This document shows positions 11,801 through 20,940 of a stretch of DNA of 64,000 nucleotides, one piece after another. Positions within the stretch are counted from its first letter, which is position 1; each line of letters starts with the position of its first letter. A program made the translations under genes and the position numbers. This DNA is from Amborella trichopoda (taxonomy: Eukaryota > Streptophyta > Magnoliopsida > Amborellales > Amborellaceae), in the NCBI RefSeq assembly GCF_000471905.2, contig NW_006499799.1, forward strand, positions 3,562,719-3,626,718, in the 5' to 3' direction. Under the pieces are notes generated by a model, which made no database searches, was not told the origin of the DNA, and was given only the letters and a program-made list of their open reading frames with translations.

Positions 11801-14800
11801 GAAGCCCCTAAGAGAGGACTTTCCAGAAGGGGCACACTATTTAGGAAATCAGAGAAAGCTCTCATTGATGCAGTAATGCGACCGCCGAAACTCTTCTATT
11901 GGACCCATCTAACCATGTTAAAATCACCCCCTAGAAGCCAAGGGACTTCAATGGAGGGTTTTTCCGACATGAGCTCTGGCCAAAGCATCTGGCAAGTAAA
12001 AGGACAATTGGTACCATAGACAAGGGAGGTCTTGAAAGTAAAATTGTCTGAGATTCTGCAGAAATGGACATTTATGGAAAAGTCTCTGATGGAAGAAGAG
12101 ACAGCATGAAGAATCGTAGGATTCCACGAGACCCAAATGCCCCAGGGAGTCTTTAGCAACCCAGCTGCAGGGCCTCCTTCCCCAAGTGTTCCTGATGAGC
12201 GTGCTGGGAACTTAGTTTTGAAGAGACCTAAAATATCTGAGAACTGAGAGGAAACTAGAGAACGAACCGCAGTACACTAGGTATGACTACCAAGATCCCT
12301 AATATTCCAACAAAAGATCTTCATTTAGAGGAGTGGGGTGTAGGGATAACTTCCTTTTAAACCTACGCTTCTTAGGACTTGAAGTAATAGAGGCGATGAG
12401 ACGAACCTGTCTAAAGGATGAAGCAGGGGCATCATAATTGACATCAGACAGTAAGTTAGCTAACTCTCTAGGGCCTTTAGGATTTTCAAAGAGGCAATAA
12501 CCTGAGTAACACCAGCATCTTCTCTGAGCGAGTCAACAATGTTAGCGATGTTTCCATCGAACAGTAGACCCATAGTCGCAATCATGTTTCCCAAGTTGGG
12601 TGTGCCTCTGTCTATCCTTTGAAGTTCCTAATTGTCCACCGCGACTGGCGATTGGATATCAAAGTCAAAATCCTTAGAAGGAGGGTGCTGGAGCAATTGC
12701 AAAGGTAGGGTGGAGGAGGGAATGGGGTCTGAGGGCAAAGGGGAAGGCAATGTCGAGTTGGGCAAGCTAGTTGAAAATGCGAGGGGAATCATTTGCAAAG
12801 GGGTCGGTGTAAGAGAAGGCGGGGGAGGGGGCTGTGGATTTTGTTTGGGAGAGGGACACAGGAAGAGGGGAGAAGAAGTAATTTAGAGGAGCGATGAAGG
12901 GGGGTAACTTACCTTGAGAGGAATGGAGCCAATCTCATTTCAAGCGAAAGGGGAACAAGGCTGTCCAAGTCCGTGTTATTTAAGCTCGAATCAGCGGGAC
13001 TAGGAAGAGGAACGGCGAAGGAATTAGAGTGAACGGCGGCAGGGGCCAACGCATGCGATGTAAGGGTAAAATCACCTTGAGGTGACATGTCTGATCTAGG
13101 TTGAAAAGTAAAAAAGGCAGCATTAATTGTATGGGGCACAAGTGGCAGGAGGGATTGTTCCTTAAGGAGCGTGTCAACCTCAAGAGAGAGTAATGGGGTG
13201 TGATCGAGACCTGGGGAAAGGTGAGGGGACGGCAATAAATGCATCATTGGGAGCTACAACGACAAACGACGCTTGAGGATATGAAATGACGACATTTTGG
13301 GGTGATGTGTGGGGAGTTGAGGAGGGAGGAATTAATGCACCCAACGAAGTGGAATGGGAAGGCGGCACCAGGTGAGAAGCAATAATGGCATTGTCCTGGG
13401 GAAGGACAGGTGGCTATGAGGATTGAAGCATCTGTAATGGACCAGGATCAGGGGGAATAATGAGGAGGATAGACGAGGAATATTTGGTGGATCCGAGGGG
13501 TGGTACCTTTACTAGGAAGGTCAATCCTGAGTAGAGGTTGTTGGAACTCCGGATCACAGTGGTCCTAAGTAGGGGAGGTGCGTAAGTCATACGAAGAGGT
13601 GGGTTTAAGGATTACACTAGATTGTGCACGCTTCTCGTGGGTCACCGTAGTCCATCCATTGTGGTCCGAAACAAAGTTTCATGGTGACCAGGAGTAGCAA
13701 ACCCTTGAATGGAGATTTTGAGAAAGAAAGAAAAAACCATTGAAGTGGAGGTGGAGTGTAGAGGAAATGGAGTCCAGATTGATAGATTCAACAAGTAAAA
13801 TGAGGAAGCCTAAGGGATGAGTGCCAAAATATTTCCAATGGACTAAAATGAAACCTCCACAGGAGTCCCCAATGGCCTCGAAGACCGATTGGATCTAGAG
13901 ATGAACCGGTATGCCTTGGACTAGCAATCAAACCTTAGGTTTATGCACAACCTCACAGGACTCTTCCCACTTAGTTAAGGACAAACGACCCCCTCCGAAT
14001 GAGAGGTTGGTTCAACTGACTTCCAAAGAGAGGTTGGTTCAACTGAACATAGTTTGAAGCCATCTAGTGATACCTTTGATATCATTTCACTGAGGCAAGA
14101 AGGATGTTGTAAAGTAGTTATGTAAAGATAAGAGTCGGTCTAGGATCTCACTGGATTTGGGAAGCCAAATTTGGGGTACACCATTAGAGAGAGAGAAAAG
14201 TGAGCGGAAGAAGAAAGGGCAGGTACAAACTCAGAAGGAGCTGGAGCACTGACTGGAGTAGGGGGAGAAGGATTAGCGTTACTCATGGCAACAATGGCTA
14301 CAAACGATTTCCAAGCATAGAAAGTTTCACGTGAAACCTTGGGGGGACGAGTAGTGGGAAGAAACTTGTTGGATTCATAAAAAATGGATAGAGGGGTAGA
14401 GAAGGAGTTTCGATTGCATTAAGAAGCCTCCTATCTTGAGACCCGACCTGGGAAAAACCAATCGCAGAGGGCTTCATTTCCTCTCTTCATGTCCTCCAAA
14501 GCATCGCATGCAGTATTTGATTCCATTTGACTTGTTCTCATTCTTTCCTAGAGTGTTAGCATGTTCAATATCAGTTAATCATTTATTTATAAGTTAATAA
14601 TGGGTGGTTAATGTTAAATAGAATGGATGGCTAGGATTTCGTAGGAGCTTTCTACCGTTTTTTAGTTACATAAATCCTTGTATTTAAGGGGAAGGAGCTC
14701 CCTCTTGGAAAAGATGGTTATTTTATGAAGAATCAACCCTAATTTGCTTCAAAAAATCATAAAAGAAAACCACCACTATTAAAAATTGCACATGCATGGC

Positions 14801-16020
14801 TCTGTTCTTGAATATTTATTATAAAATCTCTAATTGTAAAAAACCACATCAAATTTACTGAAACCCTCAACATTGTCCATCACTCTAAAAATTTAAATGT
14901 GCCAATCACCATTTCAAGGACATCCCCCATGCTTGTCAAATTGCAACCCCAGCAGCAATTCATGGCAATGATAACACAGCAAAATGAGAATCATTCCCAT
15001 ACCCATATCCCAAACTCTGAAAGCACATTTTAAATCACAAAACATGGTGCCATGCCTAGGTCAACAACCACAAAATAACTTGATAGATTTTCCCTCTAAA
15101 TTCCAAAAATATGCATTGGACTCCTTAGATATTACAAACCAATGTACTCTTTTTCAGGTTGGAACCAATTAGCAATGGTCATCAAGCAGCCTCAGCAAAC
15201 GAGTTACCCTAAAATGCTCAAAATCAAAGGAGATATAGGAGCATAACTCTGTCTCAATATGCCAAGAGAAAAAGCCACACAAAAAATCTAGCATAAACAA
15301 TTGAAAGCTCCAGATCCTTCACATGGAGATAACACAACCATTTTGTGATAGAAACAAAGTGTGAATCAAATTGCAAAGTTGACACACTCAACAAGTTCAA
15401 GAGGCGATCAATTTATGAAGAAGAAGAAAAAGACTATACATTGAGAAACTACTAACAGAAAAGCACACATACCCTAAACTTCAAACCATTGTATAAGGAT
15501 GGGTTCTCGTGAAGCCTCTGATCCCATATCTGTGAGCACCGTTAGCAACAATTAACTTTTATCACTCTAAACTGACCAAGAGTATTTCTTTCTCCAAACA
15601 AAAAAAAAAACAGAGGAGAGAAGATAGGTAAAAAAAAGTTGCTCAAAGAGAAACACAAGGAGGCTTCTGATAAATGTAAGTTGCAGTGATGGATGGATGA
15701 GTGAACCTGAGATATGGATTCTTCAAGCCTGGGGTCTGGATGAGGCATCCTGTCATAAGATGCACTGAAATCTACAAACACCTTCAATGAAACAGGGAAA
15801 ACAATCTGACATATGAACATTTTTTGTGCCATGAATCGTGGATGCGAAGAATAGAAACAATGAAGAAGGAACTCTCAAGAATCAAAAGACATTGGAAAAA
15901 ATCGTTGGAATTCTTCAAAGAAATCAAAGAGAGAGAGTATAAAACCTGAGAACGAGAGAGTCCAGTGGGGCAAGCAAAGAGTATAGAGTAAGCGCGAGGA
16001 GGAGGAGATGAGGCCGGCAT
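3996..16020 (-). CDS. NUDT9: Nudix hydrolase 9-like gene, exons 1-4 of a partial gene
   Basis: Four exons join in phase: 16020-15946 (25 codons, from ATG), 15781-15707 (25 codons), 15529-15473 (19 codons) and 4081-3996 (28 codons plus 2 bases). Every intron starts GT and ends AG. The product reads like the amino end of plant Nudix hydrolase 9: ACPTGLSRSQ, then SYDRMPHPDPRLEESISQ, then IWDQRLHENPSLYNG, then VCIHLGLTDYR. In Arabidopsis this family (AtNUDX9) is reported to hydrolyse GDP-mannose; the animal relative NUDT22 cleaves UDP-glucose. The Nudix box (GX5EX7REUXEEXGU) lies in later exons, which are not in the window. The start at 16020 gives a family-like short amino end; an in-frame upstream ATG at 16161 would add 47 residues. 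No stop or frameshift occurs in the four exons, so the gene may still be expressed. Family assignment rests on remembered homologues. Confidence 0.82.
4179..4550 (+). repeat. 5' LTR of small LTR element
   Basis: 372 bp, TG...TCA. It aligns over its length to 5137-5345 joined with 14588-14751. It is followed 2 bp later by a PBS-like sequence. Confidence 0.8.
4551..5136 (+). mobile_element. Internal region of small non-autonomous LTR element
   Basis: Only 586 bp. It starts with a PBS-like TGGTCTCAGAGCG (4553-4565, one mismatch to the usual initiator-Met TGGTATCAGAGC) and ends with a purine-rich AGAGGAGAT tract (about 5129-5136) next to the 3' LTR. A degenerate frame near 4600-4735 has heptad-like leucines and could be a gag remnant, but no protease, RT or integrase is present. 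Total element size without the L1 is about 1.33 kb, so it resembles a TRIM or short deletion derivative that depended on other elements. Confidence 0.65.
7549..7576. repeat. (AT)14 microsatellite
   Basis: 28 bp of uninterrupted AT, next to the left end of the MITE-like unit. Confidence 0.95.
7585..7885. mobile_element. MITE-like unit with imperfect terminal inverted repeats
   Basis: The left end ACAAAACGCCTATGGGTGAA pairs with the right end read on the minus strand (AAAAACGCATATAGGCGAAG). Inside are three copies of an about 26-30 bp imperfect palindrome built on CACGGACATAGC...GTCCGTGATG (7674-7701, 7703-7732, 7815-7844). Such subterminal repeated palindromes are typical of non-autonomous DNA transposons, where they bind transposase. 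No coding capacity. The superfamily is not resolved and no target duplication is obvious. Confidence 0.5.
8055..8776. other. Assembly gap (722 N) inside a CT microsatellite
   Basis: N run bordered by (CT)n at 8041-8054 and by CTTCTTCTTCT then (CT)n at 8777-8853. Any reading frame across it is an artefact. The true length of the gap is unknown. Confidence 0.98.
8785..8853. repeat. (CT)n microsatellite
   Basis: About 69 bp of pure CT dinucleotide on the right side of the assembly gap, matching the short CT run on its left side. Confidence 0.95.
12400..14478 (-). pseudogene. L1 ORF1, DUF4283-type nucleic-acid-binding protein, degenerate
   Basis: Starts at the minus-strand ATG near 14478 (MKPSAIGFSQVGSQDRR). 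About 13990-13790 reads LTKWEESCEVVHKPKV, then VQGIPVHL, then FEAIGDSCGGF with a downstream GFLILLVES. This is the pattern of the DUF4283 domain found in plant LINE ORF1 proteins, which bind the element RNA. Stops interrupt it at conserved tryptophan-like positions. The carboxyl part (13370-12400) is Ser/Pro-rich low-complexity sequence. The 5' UTR from 14572 is about 95 bp. Confidence 0.65.
15195..15320 (+). repeat. Dispersed repeat copy 1 (in intron 3)
   Basis: About 120 bp containing GGAGCATAACTCTGTCTCAA. A direct copy lies at about 16845-16985, upstream of the Nudix gene. Function unknown. Confidence 0.75.
15473..15529 (-). CDS. NUDT9: Nudix gene exon 3 (57 nt)
   Basis: The acceptor AG is at 15531-15530 and the donor GTATGT begins at 15472. 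It encodes IWDQRLHENPSLYNGLKFR, which continues the exon 2 block without a gap relative to the family. Confidence 0.85.
15707..15781 (-). CDS. NUDT9: Nudix gene exon 2 (75 nt)
   Basis: The acceptor AG is at 15783-15782 and the donor GT at 15706-15705. It encodes VFVDFSASYDRMPHPDP and LEESISQ, the most recognisable block of the plant family. Phase 0 at both ends. Intron 2 is 177 bp. Confidence 0.85.
15946..16020 (-). CDS. NUDT9: Nudix gene exon 1 (75 nt)
   Basis: Begins with the ATG at 16020-16018 (MPASSPPPRAYS...) and ends with CAG at 15948-15946, directly before the donor GT at 15945-15944. It carries the conserved CPTGLS segment of the family. Intron 1 is 164 bp. Confidence 0.75.
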
Positions 16021-16560
16021 GGCTACCTTAGAGCTTCCCAGAGTCCGTAGTTTTCCCTCTTCTATACCCCTCCTCACCGGGAAAATGCAGGAAGCCCCCT
16101 GTTGATTCTCAACGCCAGCGTCAGTGCTCAGTCGCCCTTGCGAAAGAGGACCAACTTCCACGCAGGCGAAACCAACAACTGCTTTTGACTGTAAAACTCG
16201 ATGACTGGGAAAAAGCTGTGTGTTCTGTAGGTTTCGTTTAGTGCGTTGACAAAGTTTTTAGAAGGAAAATTTACATCCGCGCCTCAATGAAGATACGGAA
16301 TTACGAGGAGGTCCAATTTTTGGGCAATTTTACTAACAGATTATCTCTGTCCTGCGTTTTATTTATTTTTGCAAGTATGTCCTTTGGTCAATATCATATA
16401 GTTTTTTATTTTTAAAATATTTTTTAGAAGGTAGGGTGCGATTTGTATTTGTGGTCACTTCCGAACTAGTTTAATGTCTAAAATATCAGACTGCTCTAAA
16501 GTTGATTAGTTTGATGTTCGAAACATCGAATTCACCTCAATGGGTCAATCCAATTTTGTG
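16021..16560. promoter_or_regulatory. 5' flank of the Nudix gene, possibly a bidirectional promoter
   Basis: About 540 bp between the Nudix start codon (minus strand) and the pyrimidine-rich leader-like segment on the plus strand. The proximal part (16021-16200) is GC-richer and probably holds the Nudix 5' UTR. No clear TATA box was recognised for the minus strand. Position, not motif, is the evidence. Confidence 0.4.
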
Positions 16561-16748
16561 GACGTTGGAACGGACTGAAGGAGTGTTCTTTTTCTCTGTT
16601 TTTTTCTCCTCCGCCTCCAATAAAAGCCCTAATTCAACGTCTCCCTCACATCCCTAAGAACCCCTCTCTCTCTCGCTCCAAACTCATGGTATCTAGCACT
16701 CTCCACTGCGATGTTCAAGTTGCGTTGGAAGTCTGAATCAGGTATCTT
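16560..16748 (+). other. Possible divergent first exon with pyrimidine-rich leader
   Basis: GCCCTAATTCAACG followed by a CT-rich stretch (CCCCTCTCTCTCTCGCTCC) resembles a plant 5' UTR. An ATG at about 16710 opens MFKLRWKSES and runs to AG followed by GTATCT (about 16740), a good donor. No downstream exon was found before the MITE and LTR insertions, and I do not recognise the peptide, so this could be chance or the remains of a broken neighbour gene. Confidence 0.25.
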
Positions 16749-16844
16749 TTTATATTTCTATTATTTTCTTGTTTTATTGTGGAAAGATAAGGTTCCTCAT
16801 TTTAAATTAGTGCTCTAAGATAGGTACAATTTGATCATATTTTC

Positions 16845-16985
16845 GTTACTCATCAGCAAACGGGTTTTCATAAAGTGCTCAAAATCAATAGAGATACAGG
16901 AGCATAACTCTGTCTCAATATGGCAAGAGAAATGGCCACAAAAAAAAGCCTGCATAAAGAATTGAAAGCCTCAAATCCTACTGTC
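16845..16985 (+). repeat. Dispersed repeat copy 2 (upstream of the Nudix gene)
   Basis: Direct counterpart of 15195-15320 at roughly 80 percent identity by eye, beginning CATCAGCAAACG and including GGAGCATAACTCTGTCTCAA. The copies are about 1.65 kb apart and flank exons 1-3. Confidence 0.75.
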
Positions 16986-17034
16986 TCAATTTTATCTGTA
17001 TTTATATGACGTTAGATTTTATTTATTCATCATT

Positions 17035-17251
17035 GACATATTTGGTTCACATGAAAATATTTTTTAAAAAACATTTTCACCTGAACAACTTATCTCATGC
17101 AGTCAAATGTGGGAATATTTTTACATCTATTAGTTGTCAATTAGTGTGAAAATATACACTAACACCAATTGGTATGAAAATATTTCCACACTTGACCACA
17201 TAAGAGAATTTTTTCATGTAAAAAAATATTTTCACGTGAACCAAACATGCC
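17035..17251. mobile_element. MITE with about 31-bp terminal inverted repeats
   Basis: The left end GACATATTTGGTTCACATGA pairs with the right end read on the minus strand (GGCATGTTTGGTTCACGTGA), continuing through AAATATTTTTT. The 217-bp unit is almost wholly self-complementary, with further TATTTCCACA/TGTGGGAATA pairing inside, so it would fold into one long hairpin. No coding capacity and no clear target duplication. Confidence 0.75.
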
Positions 17252-17585
17252 ATAAAGCATTTTGGGTTCATATTGGCTACAGTCATAGACACGAAAATTA
17301 TATGAGTTAATTTCATTTTGGAGCTTTAATGGAAATGTGTGCTCTAGTTTGGTATTTATTTCCAATTTTACGAATTATCCATCGCTCACTTAGTTCTAAA
17401 TAGAGATGTGGGTTTGTCGTGTTTAGTCTTTCTCTTTGATTCTGAGCCATTATTTTTTTTTATTTATCTAATTGAAAACCCCATTTTCCCGATCAAATTT
17501 ACTTGTTTAAATCTCTAAGAATTTCTATTCAATTTATTCTTTTTCTTTGTCGTGTTTTCGCCATCTAGTCGATTGGGTGTCATTT

Positions 17586-18785
17586 TGTAAATACCCCTTA
17601 GAAATTCTGGCTAATTCCTAAAAACCTTAGATCTGATTCTTAATGACCAGAATAACACTAGTGAGCTATAGTGAAATTAAACGTATTATAATTGTCTCAT
17701 AACTACTAGAAACCATTCCAAGCCGTAGTAAACCACAAGAGCTTTTATCAATCCCAGAATCATTGAAATCGGACTCATCGTTGTAGGGGTTAGGGCCTAA
17801 AGAACTTTTTTTTGTTGAAATGACAAAGCAATCCCCTAGCACCCGCCACTTCAGGTTGCACGTGGGCCGCACAAGCCATGGAGGCTCGCACAGCCCTCGA
17901 GTCGTCGTGCGTGGTGCAGCCTGATGGGCAAGGAGGCGGCAGGGCCTTCTAGAACTCTTATTTTGATATAGGTTTCCTAGTCAAATTGGGACCTTGAGAT
18001 TAGTTTAAATATTTTAACCCTAACCCTCATCTAAACCTATAAATGCTCCCTCAAAAATCCTACAAAAATCAATTAAAATCCCTTCCAAAAAATCAGTCAA
18101 AATCCTTAGAAAATAGCCTATAAAATTTCAAAAAATTAGAAAATACCAAGAAAATCCCAAATAAATAGGAAAGACTTAGATAAATCCTGGTAAATTAAGA
18201 AAAAATAGGAAAAATATCCAAAATTGGGTAAAAAAATATAAGACGTCCCAAAAAGCTTAGAAAACCTTAGAAATCCATATCCTTTCCTTGTAAATCTTTA
18301 AGGAAACCCCATACATACAATTCCTAAGCCTTCTTCAACCCCAAAAACTCAAAATCTATCGAATATAAGCCAAATCACAATAATTACAGCAACAAAAGGT
18401 ATTCATTAAAGGAGATAGTAGCACAAGAGTGGCCTAATCCGAGCCCTAAACTCTGGGTTTCGGGTCATTTGAAGTAAGTAGTCTCTTCTCTGCTTCTTTT
18501 AATTTTATTTCTTTAGATTTCTAGTTTATTTATGTAATTTTTAGTTTATTTGCATATCTGGGAAAATTAGTTAAGATTTGTTTAAGCTTTTTAAGGTCTA
18601 GAATATTGAATATATAGTTAGCGCTGCAGTAGATTTAGAAGAGGATCAGACCTACAAGATCTGTGATTATAATAAGTCGATAATTTGAGTGACCCCCACT
18701 CTCCCAATCAATCTACAAATTTAACTTATTTCGCAAGAATTTGAGCTAATCTCACTCAGATATTGGTCTAAATTGCGCGTAAACA
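17586..18785 (+). repeat. Tat-type LTR (isolated 5' LTR)
   Basis: Starts TGTAAATACCCC and ends GCGCGTAAACA, like the F and G LTRs further right (TGTAGACACCCC ... GTAAACA), but with little identity between. About 1.2 kb. It is directly followed by a PBS. No matching 3' LTR was seen in the window, so the element is truncated. Confidence 0.6.
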
Positions 18786-18788
18786 GTT

Positions 18789-18806
18789 TGGTGGCCACTG
18801 TGGGGG
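18789..18806 (+). other. Primer-binding site, truncated Tat-type element
   Basis: TGGTGGCCACTGTGGGGG, 3 bp after the LTR end and equivalent to the PBS at 44760 and 56445. The cognate tRNA was not determined. Confidence 0.65.
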
Positions 18807-19429
18807 ACCTCGGGATATAGATTCGCATATTTAGACCACAAAAGGCTTTCTCTATTTTTTCCAATAAAAATAGAAAATATAGAGGCCAAAAAATTACCAA
18901 AAAGGTCCCCAAAAATTGATTTGGGGCCCACTATACAGTGCGAGTCGGATTGACTCGTACAGGACCATGCATGAGCCGCTTCAACTCGCACAACGCGAGT
19001 CTCTGCGGCTCATGCTATGTGGACGGACTGGAAAAAAATTTCGCCAATCCTTTCCCCCCTCTTTTGTTCTTTTGTGTTTTCTAGTTTGGCTGTTTCCTCT
19101 TTCCTGCAACCTGAAAGTTCCATAAAAATAAAAGGATAGGAGGTAGGTTAGGATAGATTAGATATTTGCTTGTTTTTATCTCTCATATTAGGCTTTAATC
19201 TTTATCAAATTAGATTAGGGTTTATATCTTTATCTGTTTGTTTATCCTTGTCTGCTTAGATTGGGCTTTTTAATCATTATTTAATTAGATTAGGTTGAGA
19301 TCTTTACGTTTTTCGCTATATATTTATCTTGTGCATCATTTGGTTGTTTGCATCTTACTTGTTTATCATGGTAGTTGCACCCACCACTTGTGTGTTGCGT
19401 TTCCACATCCTTAACACACACAATTTGCA
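18807..19429 (+). other. Leader remnant, no gene seen
   Basis: Sequence after the PBS of the truncated Tat-type element. It includes several TTAGATTAGG-like motifs at 19140-19300 and no recognisable coding region. It ends where Copia gag similarity begins. Confidence 0.5.
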
Positions 19430-19767
19430 CTTATCAAAAGAATTTGAATATGAATCTATTAGGAGCCAAATCTTAGTGGCTACAGAATTGCCCTCTTTTA
19501 GCAATGTTTGTACTACTATTCAACAAGAATAAATTAGGAAGAAAATCATGAGTCTTGACTTCAAAACCCCTAAAGAAAGTATTGAGAAATCTACCTTGGT
19601 TACTACCAATAAAAAGTACAGAACTAGAAAATATCAAAATTATAGTGGAGGTAGAGACTTTAATAATTATTTCGGTGGTGCAAGGGGTCACAGTAATAGA
19701 AAGCATCCAAAAAGTTACAATTGCAACAACATAGGACATGTGAAGGATAGGACATGTGAAGGATAGG
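19430..19767 (+). pseudogene. Copia element A, gag fragment
   Basis: The sequence LSKEFEYESIRSQIL and LPSFSNVCTTIQQ matches the middle of Copia gag (usual form: FDQVRSQILGT...LPSL...). It is followed by a zinc knuckle whose second half reads CNNIGHVKDR and continues CWVL across a small tandem duplication (19736-19765). The amino half and 5' LTR are missing. The frame resumes in the same protein at about 23290, after nested element B. Confidence 0.75.
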
Positions 19768-19993
19768 TGTTGGGTGTTGTACCAGTTAGTAAATACGTCT
19801 TTGTTGTTTGAATGTCTATCAGTTTGTGAAGTAGGATTAAGATAAGGCTTTTGTAGTTTGAATGAGTTGTAGTTTAGGATAACTAATTCCTATTTTGATG
19901 GTTGTAACATGTACATGCATACTAAATTACTTGTATAAGGATATGAATTTTTCCAAAGTAAATGTAGAAGGTAGACTTCTCTATTTGCTATAA

Positions 19994-20007
19994 TGGTATC
20001 AAAGCTC
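19994..20007 (+). other. Initiator-Met PBS of Copia element B
   Basis: TGGTATCAAAGCTC directly after the 5' LTR, one change from the common TGGTATCAGAGC. Confidence 0.8.
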
Positions 20008-20940
20008 TTGTGTTGAATTCCTGAGCATGCTCGTGGAACTGGTCCAATTTGGGTTCCAACATATTCTCTCTCTACCTCTTGCCTAGCTTCACCCTTGTTT
20101 TGCTAGCGTTTTTTGCAGTGATATTATGTTTTTTTATTTTTCTTTATTTCTTCATTGGCCCTTTTATCACTAGTTGGGTCTTTCCATCTATTTTTGCTGG
20201 AGGTTTTCATCTAGGTATTTTCTCCCCTTACTGCATCACAAAAAAAGCAGTCTTCCAAAGCTTTTTCACAAACTACATCCACCAATCTTCATTTTTGGCA
20301 TTTAGGGTTGACTTTCTCTCTCTAACTCTCCTCCCTTAGTTAGGGTGCGATTAGGTAGGCTACTTTCCCTCTCATCTATATTTTATTGAGTATATCATGT
20401 TGGCTACTTTCCCTCTCATCTATCTTTTATTAAATTTCCATTGTATCAATCTCCACTTCTTTCCCTCCACAAAATCTTGCAAAAGATTCTCCAAAAATCT
20501 CCACTTCCAAAATTTTGACTTTACGAAAGATACATTCTCTCTCATTTTCCACAAAATCGTGCACATGATTGTCCAAAAATCTCCACTTCCAAAGTTTTCA
20601 CTTTGCAAAAGCTACTTTCCCTGTCATATTTGCCTTTGCATCAGTAAGCTCTTTCTTTATCTCTCTACACGTCTTGTTTTTGTTACTTCCTATTCTTGAA
20701 ATTTTTTTTTTTGTGCGTTTGTGATTTTTTTGATATTGTTTGCTGGTGGATTTAGCTAACTTTTGTTGGTGGGTTTTTCGATGGGTTTGTGGGCTTCTAC
20801 CTTTCTACTCTCCATTTTCTCATTTACCGTTTCATTGCCTTTTCTTGGTTGGGTGTTTGTTTTTATGGGTATTTTTACTGGTTCCATTTCTCTCTATGGG
20901 GAACATTCTTTTTTTTGTGGGTTTATCTTTTGTCGTATAA
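20008..20940 (+). other. Leader region of Copia element B
   Basis: CT-rich sequence between PBS and gag similarity. It contains a local near-duplication (ATCTCCACTTCCAAA at about 20489 and 20579). Small frames here are hydrophobic low-complexity artefacts. Confidence 0.5.

Larger units (their letters stand above)
6380..12324 (-). pseudogene. L1 ORF2: endonuclease, reverse transcriptase, zinc-finger, RNase H
   Basis: Starts MKIFCWNIRDLGS at 12324, the classic APE endonuclease opening. WLLGGDFNMVR (about 11930) and SDHEPI (about 11668) follow. RT blocks include FCPISLLNSSYKILVK (about 10815) and SAFVANIQILDGA (about 10690). The catalytic YADD is changed to YASD at 10301-10287. A later LINE block reads FWKDLWVGPHTLSI just above 9523. 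The frame resumes left of the poly(A)-tailed insert with a zf-RVT region (RRGI-like, QCILCHQEEESIPHLFIHC, about 7190-7090). An RNase H-like carboxyl end (RGANSMADGQPK, about 6560) follows. Stops and frameshifts are numerous. It would have copied L1 RNA by target-primed reverse transcription. Confidence 0.8.
5346..14572 (-). mobile_element. L1-type LINE, near full length, inserted in an LTR
   Basis: Exact 15-bp target duplications (agttaatcatttatt) lie at 5331-5345 and 14573-14587, with a short T run (5344-5350) at the left end representing the poly(A) tail. On the minus strand the order is ORF1 (start about 14478), ORF2 (start about 12324), then 3' UTR (about 6400-5352). Subtracting the later 2.0-kb insert at 7524-9522 gives about 7.2 kb, as expected for a complete plant L1. 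A second A tract on the minus strand (about 6267-6278, preceded by GGTCGTCCC) may mark an internal or older 3' end. Many stops show it is inactive. Confidence 0.85.
5137..14751 (+). repeat. 3' LTR of small LTR element, split by an L1
   Basis: Two segments, 5137-5345 and 14588-14751 (209 + 164 = 373 bp), reconstitute a copy of the 372-bp 5' LTR. The break is occupied by the L1 at 5346-14572 plus its target duplication. The flanks of the whole element, gaaaa at 4174-4178 and aaaaa at 14752-14756, fit a 5-bp target duplication with one change. Confidence 0.8.
4082..15472 (-). other. Intron 3 of the Nudix gene, expanded by nested transposons
   Basis: GT donor at 15472-15471 and AG acceptor at 4083-4082. 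Length is 11,391 bp. Removing the small LTR element with everything nested in it (4179-14751) and one copy of its short target duplication leaves about 813 bp, an ordinary plant intron size. The remaining unique sequence at 14752-15472 shows no coding signal. Confidence 0.75.
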
